Assembly: GCA_023269565.1 (NCBI GenBank)
Contig: JAHFTD010000008.1
Location: 1-46,559 of the forward strand
DNA from: Opitutaceae bacterium
Lineage (GTDB): Bacteria > Verrucomicrobiota > Verrucomicrobiia > Opitutales > Opitutaceae
Direction: 5' to 3'
Length of the DNA: 46,559 nucleotides
The notes under the pieces: generated by a model
Seen by the model: only the letters and a program-made list of their open reading frames with translations
Databases searched by the model: none
Told to the model about the DNA's origin: nothing
In this document: piece after piece, positions 29,589-37,521 of the stretch
Layout: every line of letters begins with the position of its first letter
Numbering within the stretch: position 1 is the first letter of the stretch
Program-made: the position numbers and the translations under genes

Positions 29589-30068
29589 TCAGGCGTATTG
29601 GCGCAAGGTTGCGCCGGTGAGCCGGTAGACGGTCCACTCGGACTGCGGCGCGGCGCCGAGACTTTGGTAGAAATCGATCGCGGGCTGGTTCCAGTCCAGC
29701 ACAGCCCATTCCATCCGGCCGCAGCCGCGGGCATTGGCGGTTTTGGCGAGGTGGAGCAGCAGCGCCTTGCCGAGACCGTGTCCGCGGAATTCCAGTTTCA
29801 CGAAAAGGTCTTCGAGATACAGGCCGGGCCGGGCCAGAAAGGTGGAGTAGTTGAAGAAATACAGCGCGAAACCCGCGGGCGTTTCGTCGACGAAGGCGAG
29901 CACGCAGTGGGCGGCGGGCGCCCCGTTGGCGGGGAAGAGCGTGCGGGCGAGCTGCGCCTCATCGGCCTCGACTTCGTGCAGGAGCTTTTCGTAGGCGGCC
30001 AGGCCGCGGATGAATTCGAGGATGAGAGGCACGTCGGCGGGTGTGGCGGGGCGGATGGTGGCAGACAT
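29589..30068 (-). CDS. GNAT acetyltransferase, diamine/thialysine-type
   Basis: A 159-residue GNAT protein. RPATPADVPLILEFIRGLA and AAYEKLLHEVEADEAQL resemble the spermidine/spermine (SAT) and thialysine acetyltransferase group. The acetyl-CoA site is FVKLEFRGHGLGKALLLHLA (R-G-H-G-L-G), with LYLEDLFV before it and VLDWNQPAIDFYQSLGA after it, all closely as in that group. A polyamine or other small amine is therefore a fair guess. The ATG at 30068 (MSATIRPATPAD) is preferred; one at 30080 adds four residues. It is divergent from the hybrid kinase with 127 bases between the starts. Confidence 0.88.
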   Translation of the reverse strand: MSATIRPATPADVPLILEFIRGLAAYEKLLHEVEADEAQLARTLFPANGAPAAHCVLAFVDETPAGFALYFFNYSTFLARPGLYLEDLFVKLEFRGHGLGKALLLHLAKTANARGCGRMEWAVLDWNQPAIDFYQSLGAAPQSEWTVYRLTGATLRQYA

Positions 30069-30160
30069 GGGGACAGGCAAGCGCCCGGGCCTCGGGAGGC
30101 GACCAGAAATCCATCTTCCTGCGGGCAGCCTCTGCAGTTTTGTTACTCGACAAAACCGGT

Positions 30161-30178
30161 CTAGGGGAATTTACCTAG
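30161..30178 (+). promoter_or_regulatory. Palindrome before the hybrid kinase, possible operator
   Basis: CTAGGGGAATTTACCTAG has outer arms CTAGG/CCTAG and a central AATT, with two mismatched pairs. It ends 17 bases before the kinase ATG at 30196, in the divergent gap with the GNAT gene. Its symmetry and AT centre suggest a dimeric regulator site. Which regulator is unknown. Confidence 0.4.
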
Positions 30179-30195
30179 CCGCCAATGTGACGGGT

Positions 30196-33100
30196 ATGAC
30201 CATACGCAGACGAACCCCTTGGCAGCTTTTGCTGACGCTGATCGGGGGGCTGGCGGGGTTGCTTGCAACGGCGACGGCGGCCGAGAAGGTCGTCGTGCAG
30301 CTGCCCTATACCCATCAATTCCAGTTTGCCGGCTACTATGCGGCCCAAACGCGGGGGTTTTTTCTGGAGGAGGGATTGGAGGTGGAGTTGCGGCCCGGCG
30401 ATCCGCAGCACCGGCCGGTGGAAGAGGTGTTGGCGGGGCGCGTCCACTACGGCGAGACCGCCAACAGCGTGCTGCTGGCGCGGCTGAGGGGGGCGCCGTT
30501 GGTGGCGGTGGCAGTTGTTTTCCAGCATTCGCCGATGGTGTTGGTGGTGCGGCCCGAGGTGCACACGCTGGCCGATCTGGCTGGACGCCGCATCGCGGCG
30601 GAACCGGCAAACCGGTTTCCCGAGCTGCCCGCCATGCTCTGGGCCGAGGGTCTGAAACCCGGCCAGTGGGAGACCGTCCCGCAGAACTGGAACCTGCTGG
30701 CGCTGCAGGAACCGGGCATCGACGCGATGGGCGGGTTCGCCACCACCACGCCCTACGACCTCGAGCAGCTCGGGATAAAATTCCACCTGCTGCGGCCGGC
30801 GGACTACGGGGTGGATTTTTATGGCGACACCCTGTTCACGACGGAGGAGGAGGCCGCGCGTCATCCCGCCCGGGTGCTGGCGATGCGCCGGGCACTGCAG
30901 CGCGGCTGGGATTACGCCCTCGAGCATCCCGCCGAGCTGATCGACTGGATTCTCGGCAGCCTGCCGGAGCGGCCGAAGTTCGTCACCCGTGAGCGGCTCC
31001 GCTTCGAGGCGGCGGCCACCGCCGGCCTGATCAGCGCCAACCTCGTCGAGGTCGGCCACATGAACCCCGGCCGCTGGCAGAAAATGGCGGACTCACTGGT
31101 GCAAATGGGGTTGGTCAAGGACGCGCGGCGGCTGCAGGGTTTTGTCTTTACGGAACCGGAGCCTTGGTGGCGAAAATGGGGTCCGTGGCTGGGAGTCGCC
31201 ATGACGGGATTGGCGCTGATTACCGCGCTGGTTTTGTTCACGGTGTGGCGGCTGCGTCGGCTGGTGGAGCGCCGCACGCGCCAATTGCAGGAGTCGGAAG
31301 CGCAGCAGCGCGAGTTCTTCGACCAGGCGCCGGCCTACATCGTCGTGGAAGACTATACGGCGCTTACGAGCAAGCTGGACGGGCTCCGGGCTGCGGGGGT
31401 GACCGACCTACGCGCCCACCTGCAGGAGCGTCCGGCGCTGGTGCGAGAGCTGTTCTCCGACAAGCGCGTGGTGGCGGCCAACGCCGCGGCGCTGGCGCGC
31501 ACAGGATTCGCCAATGTCGCCGAGATGAACCGCCGCATGTCCGAAGTCATGACGGAACAGGCACTGGACATGTTCGTCGAGGAACTGGCGGCCATCTGGG
31601 AGGGCCGCGACCAGCTGACGGTCGAGAAGGTCTACCAGGTCAAGGGCAGCGAAACCGTCCACGCCCTGCTCAACTGGTCGGTCGGGCGCAAGGAGGGGAA
31701 GCGCGATTTGACGCGTGTCCGGCTGGTTTTCACCGACATCACGGAACTGAAGAAAGCCGCCGCCGCATTGCAGGCCAGCGAGGAGCGCTACCGCGACCTG
31801 TTTGAAAACGCCGTCGGCGGCATCTACCGTTCCACCCCCGAGGGGGTCTTCATCGAGATCAACACTGCGCTGGCCCGCATGCTCGGTTTCGCCTCGCCCC
31901 AGGAACTGGTGGAATACGACAGGCGGCAGGGCGGAGCGCCCCTCTATGTGCAGCCCGGCCGGCGGGCCGAATTTCTCGCCCAACTCGAGGCGAACGGCGG
32001 GGTGGTCCGGAATTTCGAGTCGGAGGTGCGCACCAAGGACGGCCACACGGTGTGGATCTCGGAGAACGTCCGCCAGGTGCGCGATGCGGCCGGCCGGGTG
32101 CTCTACCACGAGGGGTTCGTTACTGACATCACGGAGCAGAAGCGGGCCGGCCTGGCGCTGCACGCGAGCGAGGAGCGCTACCGGCAGCTGTTTGAGAGCG
32201 CCGTCGGCGGCGTCTACCGCTCGTCGCCGCAGGGTTACTTCATCGAGGCCAATCCGGCGCTGGCCCGCATGCTGGGCTTCGATTCGCCGGCCGAGCTCAT
32301 CGCGCATGACCAGAAGCAGTGGGGCGCGGCGTTCTACGTCCGGCCCGACCGGCAGGCCGAGTTCGTCGCCCTGATCCAGCGCCACGGCCGGGTGACCAAT
32401 TTCGAGTCCGAGGTGCACTGCCGCGACGGCTCGACCATCTGGATTTCCGAAAACACCCGTGCGGTGCACGACGAGACGGGCAAGCTGCTCTACAACGAGG
32501 GCTTTGTGTCGGACATCACCCCGCGCCGGCGGCTTGAGGAGGAGATGCTGCGCGCCTCGAAGCTCGAGGCCGTCGGCATCCTGGCCGGCGGCATCGCGCA
32601 CGATTTCAACAACATCCTCACGGTGGTGCTGGGCAACATCACGCTCGCGGAGATGGATCCGCAGGTGCAGGGGGCGGTCGGGCGCATGCTCCGCGAGGCC
32701 AAGCGCGCGACGCTGCGCGCCCGCGACCTCACCCAGCAGCTGCTCACCTTTGCCAAGGGCGGCGAGCCGGTGCGCATGGCCATCGACCTGCCCGAACTGC
32801 TGCGCGAGTCGGCGAGCTTCGCTTTGCACGGCTCGAAGACGCGCGCGGAGTTCGACCTCGCGCCGGACCTGTGGCCGGCGAACGTCGACAAGGGGCAGAT
32901 CAGCCAGGTCGTGCAAAACCTCGTCATCAATTCCGTGCAGGCCATGCCCGCGGGCGGCATCGTCGGCATCCGCGCCGTGAACGCCCCCAATCCCGACGGG
33001 CGGAACGGCCAGCCGCCTGCGGGCGACTACGTGAAGATCTCGGTGGAGGACGCCGGCAGCGGCATCGCCCCGGAGAATCTGGCGAAAATTTTCGATCCCT

Positions 33101-33669
33101 ATTTCACCACCAAGCAGCAAGGCAGCGGTCTCGGGCTGGCCACGGTTTATTCCGTCGTGAAAAAGCACGGCGGGCACATCGAGGTGCAATCCGATCCGGG
33201 CCGGGGCACGGTGTTCCATCTGTGGCTGCCGGCGGCGGCGGTCGCCGTGCCCTCCGGCGGCACCGCCACGCCGTTTGACGGCAAGGTCGAGGCGCGCGTC
33301 CTGTTCATGGACGACGAAGAGAGCATCCGCGGCATGGCCGAGCTGTTCTTCGAGCGGCTCGGGGCGCAGGCGGACTTCGCGGTCGACGGGGCCGAGGCGC
33401 TGATGAAATATCAGCATGCGCGCGAAGCCGGCCGGCCTTTCGACATCGTGATCATGGACCTGACGGTGCCCGGTGGCATGGGCGGGCGTGAAGCCATGGA
33501 GCGCCTGCGCCAGCTCGATCCCGACGTCACCGCCATCGTGTCCAGCGGTTACTCGCACGATCCGGTGCTCAGCCATTACCGCTCCTACGGTTTCCGGGGT
33601 ATTCTCCCCAAACCCTATGGGCTCGACCAGCTGCACCGTGCGCTGCTAGAGGTTCTGCCCCGGGGTTGA
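30196..33669 (+). CDS. Hybrid histidine kinase with NMT1/THI5-like sensor, three PAS-type domains and receiver
   Basis: A 1157-residue inner-membrane sensor. A signal sequence (LLLTLIGGLAGLLATATAA) leads into an NMT1/THI5-like periplasmic binding domain at about residues 30-320 (VVVQLPYTHQFQFAGYYAAQ; GDPQHRPVEEVLAGRVHYGE). One helix follows at about 331-352 (GVAMTGLALITALVLFTVW). Then come a divergent PAS-like domain (about 365-515) and two near-duplicate PAS/PAC domains beginning EERYRDLFENAVGGIYRS and EERYRQLFESAVGGVYRS. The H-box is GGIAHDFNNIL with phospho-acceptor H802; N and G boxes are NLVINSVQAMPAGG, DAGSGI and GSGLGL. The C-terminal receiver has acceptor D1088 (DIVIMDLTVPGGMGG). No output domain or separate response regulator is adjacent. 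The ATG at 30196 is chosen because it starts the signal peptide. Confidence 0.9.
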   Translation: MTIRRRTPWQLLLTLIGGLAGLLATATAAEKVVVQLPYTHQFQFAGYYAAQTRGFFLEEGLEVELRPGDPQHRPVEEVLAGRVHYGETANSVLLARLRGAPLVAVAVVFQHSPMVLVVRPEVHTLADLAGRRIAAEPANRFPELPAMLWAEGLKPGQWETVPQNWNLLALQEPGIDAMGGFATTTPYDLEQLGIKFHLLRPADYGVDFYGDTLFTTEEEAARHPARVLAMRRALQRGWDYALEHPAELIDWILGSLPERPKFVTRERLRFEAAATAGLISANLVEVGHMNPGRWQKMADSLVQMGLVKDARRLQGFVFTEPEPWWRKWGPWLGVAMTGLALITALVLFTVWRLRRLVERRTRQLQESEAQQREFFDQAPAYIVVEDYTALTSKLDGLRAAGVTDLRAHLQERPALVRELFSDKRVVAANAAALARTGFANVAEMNRRMSEVMTEQALDMFVEELAAIWEGRDQLTVEKVYQVKGSETVHALLNWSVGRKEGKRDLTRVRLVFTDITELKKAAAALQASEERYRDLFENAVGGIYRSTPEGVFIEINTALARMLGFASPQELVEYDRRQGGAPLYVQPGRRAEFLAQLEANGGVVRNFESEVRTKDGHTVWISENVRQVRDAAGRVLYHEGFVTDITEQKRAGLALHASEERYRQLFESAVGGVYRSSPQGYFIEANPALARMLGFDSPAELIAHDQKQWGAAFYVRPDRQAEFVALIQRHGRVTNFESEVHCRDGSTIWISENTRAVHDETGKLLYNEGFVSDITPRRRLEEEMLRASKLEAVGILAGGIAHDFNNILTVVLGNITLAEMDPQVQGAVGRMLREAKRATLRARDLTQQLLTFAKGGEPVRMAIDLPELLRESASFALHGSKTRAEFDLAPDLWPANVDKGQISQVVQNLVINSVQAMPAGGIVGIRAVNAPNPDGRNGQPPAGDYVKISVEDAGSGIAPENLAKIFDPYFTTKQQGSGLGLATVYSVVKKHGGHIEVQSDPGRGTVFHLWLPAAAVAVPSGGTATPFDGKVEARVLFMDDEESIRGMAELFFERLGAQADFAVDGAEALMKYQHAREAGRPFDIVIMDLTVPGGMGGREAMERLRQLDPDVTAIVSSGYSHDPVLSHYRSYGFRGILPKPYGLDQLHRALLEVLPRG

Positions 33670-33692
33670 ACCGGCGCGCCGGCGCTTTTTTG
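33670..33692 (+). terminator. Weak intrinsic terminator after the hybrid kinase
   Basis: A short self-complementary GC stem (CCGGCGCGCCGG) just after the stop is followed by CGC and a TTTTTT run. The stem is short, so efficiency is doubtful. Confidence 0.35.
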
Positions 33693-33732
33693 GAGCAAAT
33701 CGGTCCGTTGGCAGTCGTAACCCCATACCACT

Positions 33733-34137
33733 ATGAACACCCAGCCTTCACCTTCACGTTATTTCTTCCTGCTGCTCACCATCGCCGCGGCAGCCGTCAT
33801 CAGCACCACCGGGGGTTGCCTCGCCGCGGCCGCCGGCGCCGGCGCGGGCGCCGTGGCCTATATTCGCGGCGATCTGGAGGCCACCTTGCCCAACGACTAC
33901 AACAAGGTCGTGGCCGCGACCAAGGAGTCCATCGGGCAGCTCGAGTTCGCCAAGGTCAGTGAGAACAAGGACGCCCTGAAAGCCGTGCTCATCTCCCGCA
34001 CCGCGCTGGACAAGAAGGTCGAGATCACCCTCACCAACTCCGGCAAAAAGCAGACCAGCGTGAAGATCCGCGTCGGCATCTTCGGCGACGAGCAGCTCTC
34101 GCTCGCCATTCTCGACAAGATCAAATCCGACCTCTGA
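33733..34137 (+). CDS. DUF3568-type lipoprotein
   Basis: A 134-residue exported lipoprotein. The signal region (FFLLLTIAAAAVISTTGGC) ends with lipobox TTGGC. A Gly/Ala stretch (AAAAGAGAGAVAYIRGDLEA) is followed by YNKVVAATKESIGQLEF and paired strands (KKVEITLTNSGKKQTSVKIR, then GIFGDEQLSLAILDKIK). This pattern is that of DUF3568, a small periplasmic protein family of unknown role. It stands alone between the hybrid kinase and the helicase, all on the plus strand. Identity to the family is by pattern recognition only. Confidence 0.8.
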   Translation: MNTQPSPSRYFFLLLTIAAAAVISTTGGCLAAAAGAGAGAVAYIRGDLEATLPNDYNKVVAATKESIGQLEFAKVSENKDALKAVLISRTALDKKVEITLTNSGKKQTSVKIRVGIFGDEQLSLAILDKIKSDL

Positions 34138-34224
34138 GCGGGGAACCTTCGACTCTTTCGCTCCGTAGAATTCTTGCGGATTGCAATGTGCCACTGAGGT
34201 GCTGATAAGAATCGCTCACCATTC

Positions 34225-35709
34225 ATGCTGCGCAAGCTCTTCACCAAAATCCGGCAGTCGTTCAAGCAGGGCAAAGCCCGTTCCGAAACCTCAAAACCGG
34301 CCCCCAAACTCGCCAAGCCCGCTCCCCGGGCCGGCCAGCACCCCCGTCCCGAGCGACTCGACGGCCGCCCTGCCCGGCCCCAGCACGACACGCCCCGGCC
34401 GTCCCATTCCAACGCGCGTCCCGCTTCCGTCGCGCCCCGCCCGGCCTCGCATGCTCCGCGCACCCAGCATCCCGCCCAGCCATTGCCTGAGGCGCCCAAG
34501 CTGGATACACCCTTCACCGCGCTCGGCCTCGACCACCGCCTCGCCTACGCCGTCCAGCAGATGGGTTACGAAACACCGACGCCCATCCAAACCCAGGCCA
34601 TCCCGCAGGTGCTCGCCGGCCGGGACGTCATCGGTTCGGCCCAGACCGGCACCGGCAAGACCGCGGCGTTCGCGCTGCCCATTCTCCAGCACCTCGGCCG
34701 CCACGGCGCGCTGCGCTGCCTCATCCTCGAGCCTACGCGCGAACTCGCCGTGCAGGTCGAGGAGGCGTTCAAGAATTTCGCCAAATACACCGACCTGCGC
34801 GTGACCGTCGTCTACGGCGGCGTCGGCTATGGCAAGCAGCGCGATGATCTGCAGCGCGGCATGGATGTGCTCGCCGCCACGCCCGGCCGCCTGCTCGATT
34901 TCATGGAGCAGGGCGAGGTGCGCCTTGATCACGTCGACATCCTCGTGCTCGATGAGGTCGACCGGATGCTCGACATGGGTTTCCTGCCCGACGTGAAGCG
35001 CATCGTCGCCAAGGTTCCGAAGAACCGCCAGACGCTGTTCTTCACCGCCACTCTGCCGCCCGAGATCGAGCAGCTGGCTGCGTGGGCGCTGCGTGACCCG
35101 TTCAAGATCGCCGTCAGCCGCGAGCGCTCGACTGCCGAGACCATCGCGCACGGATTTTATCCAGTGGTGCAGGCGCAGAAATTCGACCTGCTTGTCCACC
35201 TGCTCGAGCAGACGAATTACCACAGCGTGATCATTTTTTCGCGCACGAAGTCCGGCGCCGACTACGTCGCCAGCCGACTCAAGCACGCCGGCCACACCTG
35301 CGCGGTGATGCACGCCGACCGCAGCCAGCAGGAGCGGACCGATGCGCTCAAGGGCTTCAAGTCCGGCAAATTCGAGGTGCTCGTCGCGACGGATGTCGCG
35401 GCGCGTGGCCTCGACATTGCCGATGTATCGCACGTCATCAATTTCGATGTGCCGGAGAATCCCGAAGACTACGTGCACCGCATCGGCCGCACCGGCCGCG
35501 CGCACAAGACCGGCGACGCGTTCACGCTCGTCACCGAGGAGACGTGGCGCGATGCGCGCTCAATCGAACGCTTCACTAGCCTGAGCATCGAATGGAAGAA
35601 GGTCGAGGGCTTCAACTACACCTACTCGGGCATCTTCGACGGTGGCGGCATGCCGCAGGTGGCACCGGAAAAGCCCAAGAGCCGCCTCACCCGCGGCGGC
35701 CGCCGCTGA
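34225..35709 (+). CDS. DEAD-box RNA helicase (RhlE-like) with a DEVD motif II
   Basis: A 494-residue ATP-dependent RNA helicase for ribosome assembly or RNA turnover. The first ~95 residues are a disordered Pro/Arg/Ala/His-rich tail. The helicase core follows: Q motif (YETPTPIQTQAIP), Walker A AQTGTGKT, Ia PTRELAVQV, Ib TPGR, II DEVD at residues 243-246 in place of DEAD, III TAT in place of SAT, V ATDVAARGLDI and VI HRIGRTGR. The C-terminus is short and basic (KSRLTRGGRR). The replacements in motifs II and III keep the metal-binding acids, so activity is probably retained. The ATG at 34225 is the first plausible start. Confidence 0.93.
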   Translation: MLRKLFTKIRQSFKQGKARSETSKPAPKLAKPAPRAGQHPRPERLDGRPARPQHDTPRPSHSNARPASVAPRPASHAPRTQHPAQPLPEAPKLDTPFTALGLDHRLAYAVQQMGYETPTPIQTQAIPQVLAGRDVIGSAQTGTGKTAAFALPILQHLGRHGALRCLILEPTRELAVQVEEAFKNFAKYTDLRVTVVYGGVGYGKQRDDLQRGMDVLAATPGRLLDFMEQGEVRLDHVDILVLDEVDRMLDMGFLPDVKRIVAKVPKNRQTLFFTATLPPEIEQLAAWALRDPFKIAVSRERSTAETIAHGFYPVVQAQKFDLLVHLLEQTNYHSVIIFSRTKSGADYVASRLKHAGHTCAVMHADRSQQERTDALKGFKSGKFEVLVATDVAARGLDIADVSHVINFDVPENPEDYVHRIGRTGRAHKTGDAFTLVTEETWRDARSIERFTSLSIEWKKVEGFNYTYSGIFDGGGMPQVAPEKPKSRLTRGGRR

Positions 35710-35766
35710 GCGGCGCAGGGCGATTGGGATTGCGCAGGGACCGGCGGACGCTTCGCATGGCGCGCC

Positions 35767-36354
35767 ATGCAGCTCGACATTCCCACGGGCGAGTTCGCCG
35801 GCTACATCTTCGATTGCGACGGCACGCTCGTGGACACCATGCCGCTGCATCATCGCGCCTGGTGCCTCGCCCTGCGGCAGGCGGGCCTGCCGCACGACGT
35901 CGACGAGGATCTGTTCTACACGATGGGTGGAGTGCCGACGCGGCGCGTGGCCGAGCTGCTGGTCGCCCACTACGGGCTGACGGCCGACGCCGGAAAGGTG
36001 TTTCATGACAAGGAGCAGGGCTTTCTCGCGTTGCAACCGGAGCTGCGTGTCATCGAACCGGTGGCGGCGTTTGCCCGGCGCGCCGCGCGGACGCATCCGG
36101 TCAGCGTGGCGACGGGCAGTCCGCGTCCGATCCTCGACCGCACTCTGGCCATGGCGGGTCTGGCGGAGATTTTCAGCGTGCGCGTGACGCCGGAGGACGT
36201 GGTGCACGGCAAGCCCGCGCCGGACATGTTCCTGCTCGCGGCGGAGCGGATGGGCGTGGCGTCGCGAGACTGCCTGGTGTTCGAGGACGCCCCGCCGGGA
36301 TTCGCGGCGGCGGAGGCGGCCGGCATGCGCTGCGTGCGCGTGCCGAGCCGGTGA
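35767..36354 (+). CDS. HAD-family sugar-phosphatase/phosphoglucomutase-like protein
   Basis: A 195-residue HAD-IA hydrolase. Motif I is IFDCDGTLVDTMPLHHRAW with nucleophile D16 and acid D18. The short helical cap starts near residue 30 (QAGLPHDVDEDLFYTMGGVP). Motif II is VATGSPR, motif III the Lys in VHGKPAPDMFLLAAERMG, and motif IV VFEDAPPGFAAAEAAGM. This arrangement and size match YqaB-type fructose-1-phosphatases and beta-phosphoglucomutases; the substrate is a guess. It lies 57 bases after the helicase gene and converges tail to tail (6 bases) with the two-domain hydrolase. Confidence 0.9.
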   Translation: MQLDIPTGEFAGYIFDCDGTLVDTMPLHHRAWCLALRQAGLPHDVDEDLFYTMGGVPTRRVAELLVAHYGLTADAGKVFHDKEQGFLALQPELRVIEPVAAFARRAARTHPVSVATGSPRPILDRTLAMAGLAEIFSVRVTPEDVVHGKPAPDMFLLAAERMGVASRDCLVFEDAPPGFAAAEAAGMRCVRVPSR

Positions 36355-36360
36355 ACGGAA

Positions 36361-37458
36361 TCAGGGTTTCCCGCTGTCGGCCCGTTCAATAATCACAGTG
36401 TCTCCGACCGACAGTCCGGCGGTGCCGGCGGCATCGGCGTAATTGCGCGAGAGCCAGAAATAGCCGTCGGCATTGGGGAACACGACCCATTCGCCGCGGG
36501 GCACGCTGCCGAAGTCGCGGCCGTAGAAGGTGCGGTAGGTTTTGCCGTGGGTGGTAAGTTGGAACCACGTCATCGGGTTGATGCCGGCGGCGGCGAAGTC
36601 GGCCGGCTGGGCGTTGAGGAAAACATTGCCGTAGACAGCGGAGACCTCGGTGATCCGTGCGTCGAAGCCGCGGGCGTCGGCGTGCGGTGCGACTTGCGAG
36701 GGCAGGGGTGCAGGCGCGACCGTGGCGTCGGCAAAGGGAGCGTCCGGAGCGGGCCGGGGCAGGGCGGCGCGGCCGGCATCCAGCCAGGCGTTGAGCGCGC
36801 GCAAGGCCGCCAGGCGCTCGCGCTGGTTGACATTGACGTGCCCGTCGCGCGAAACCCGGAGCAGCGCGGGCTGCAGTTCAGGCGGAACGCCGACGGTGGT
36901 CTTCGTGTAGTTCTCCGGGCCTGCGAGCTCGTTCTGGTTGGTGAGAAAGAGGAGGGGGATTTTCGGCTGGTGCGTGAGCGGTATGATCGCGCCATTCTCC
37001 TCGATCTCCAGCGCGGCGCCGATGGCAATGGCGCCGGCATAGGGCTGGCTGCCGCGCTCGGCCAGCAACGCGACCATCAGGCCGCCCATCGATTCGCCCT
37101 CGAGGATCACGCGCTCGGGAGTGCCGAAGCGGGCCGCGAGGTAGCCGTTGAGCGCGTCGAGGTCGGCGAGAGCGTCGCGGACGATGATGCCGTTGCGGCG
37201 GAAGCTGGTTTTAGCGACGATCCAGCCCTCGTCGAGGAGGGTGCGGATGGCGAGTTGCTCGGGAAAGAGGTCGGCGACCAGCGGACGGCCCTCGGGGCGG
37301 TAGCCGTGAGCGATGAGCAGGACGCGATGGTTCCAGTGCGCGGGGCGGGCGAGGGTGAATTTCGCCCCGGCGATCTCGCCTTGCTCAAGCTCGGCGGCGG
37401 CAGCGAGGGCGGCGGGCAGCAACAACAGCAGGCAGAGACGGCGGAGTAGCGATGGCAT
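36361..37458 (-). CDS. Exported alpha/beta hydrolase fused to a SAM-hydroxide-adenosyltransferase-C-like domain
   Basis: A 365-residue protein with a signal peptide (LLRRLCLLLLLPAALAAAA). Residues 28-245 are an alpha/beta-hydrolase fold: RVLLIAHGYRPEG holds the oxyanion region, nucleophile S123 lies in LEGESMGGLM, and His in SRDGHVNVN probably completes the triad. From about residue 255 a second domain begins (ITEVSAVYGNVFLNAQPADF) and ends VPRGEWVVFPNADGYFWLSR, then LSVGDTVIIE; its YGNV...N, VPRGEW and NADGY pattern resembles the C-terminal barrel of SAM hydrolase/chlorinase (DUF62) proteins. That similarity is from memory and needs a profile search. It is divergent from hisC. The ATG at 37458 is preferred over the one at 37479. 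Confidence 0.75.
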   Translation of the reverse strand: MPSLLRRLCLLLLLPAALAAAAELEQGEIAGAKFTLARPAHWNHRVLLIAHGYRPEGRPLVADLFPEQLAIRTLLDEGWIVAKTSFRRNGIIVRDALADLDALNGYLAARFGTPERVILEGESMGGLMVALLAERGSQPYAGAIAIGAALEIEENGAIIPLTHQPKIPLLFLTNQNELAGPENYTKTTVGVPPELQPALLRVSRDGHVNVNQRERLAALRALNAWLDAGRAALPRPAPDAPFADATVAPAPLPSQVAPHADARGFDARITEVSAVYGNVFLNAQPADFAAAGINPMTWFQLTTHGKTYRTFYGRDFGSVPRGEWVVFPNADGYFWLSRNYADAAGTAGLSVGDTVIIERADSGKP

Positions 37459-37521
37459 GGCGGCGGAGGCTAACTGCATTTTTATTTGTGTCGAATCCCG
37501 TTCGCGCGTGAAGTGCGGGGG

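Noticed and set aside
31408-33636. A 742-codon minus-strand frame antisense to the hybrid kinase
   Set aside because: His/Arg/Asp-rich shadow composition, and the plus-strand kinase domains are clear.
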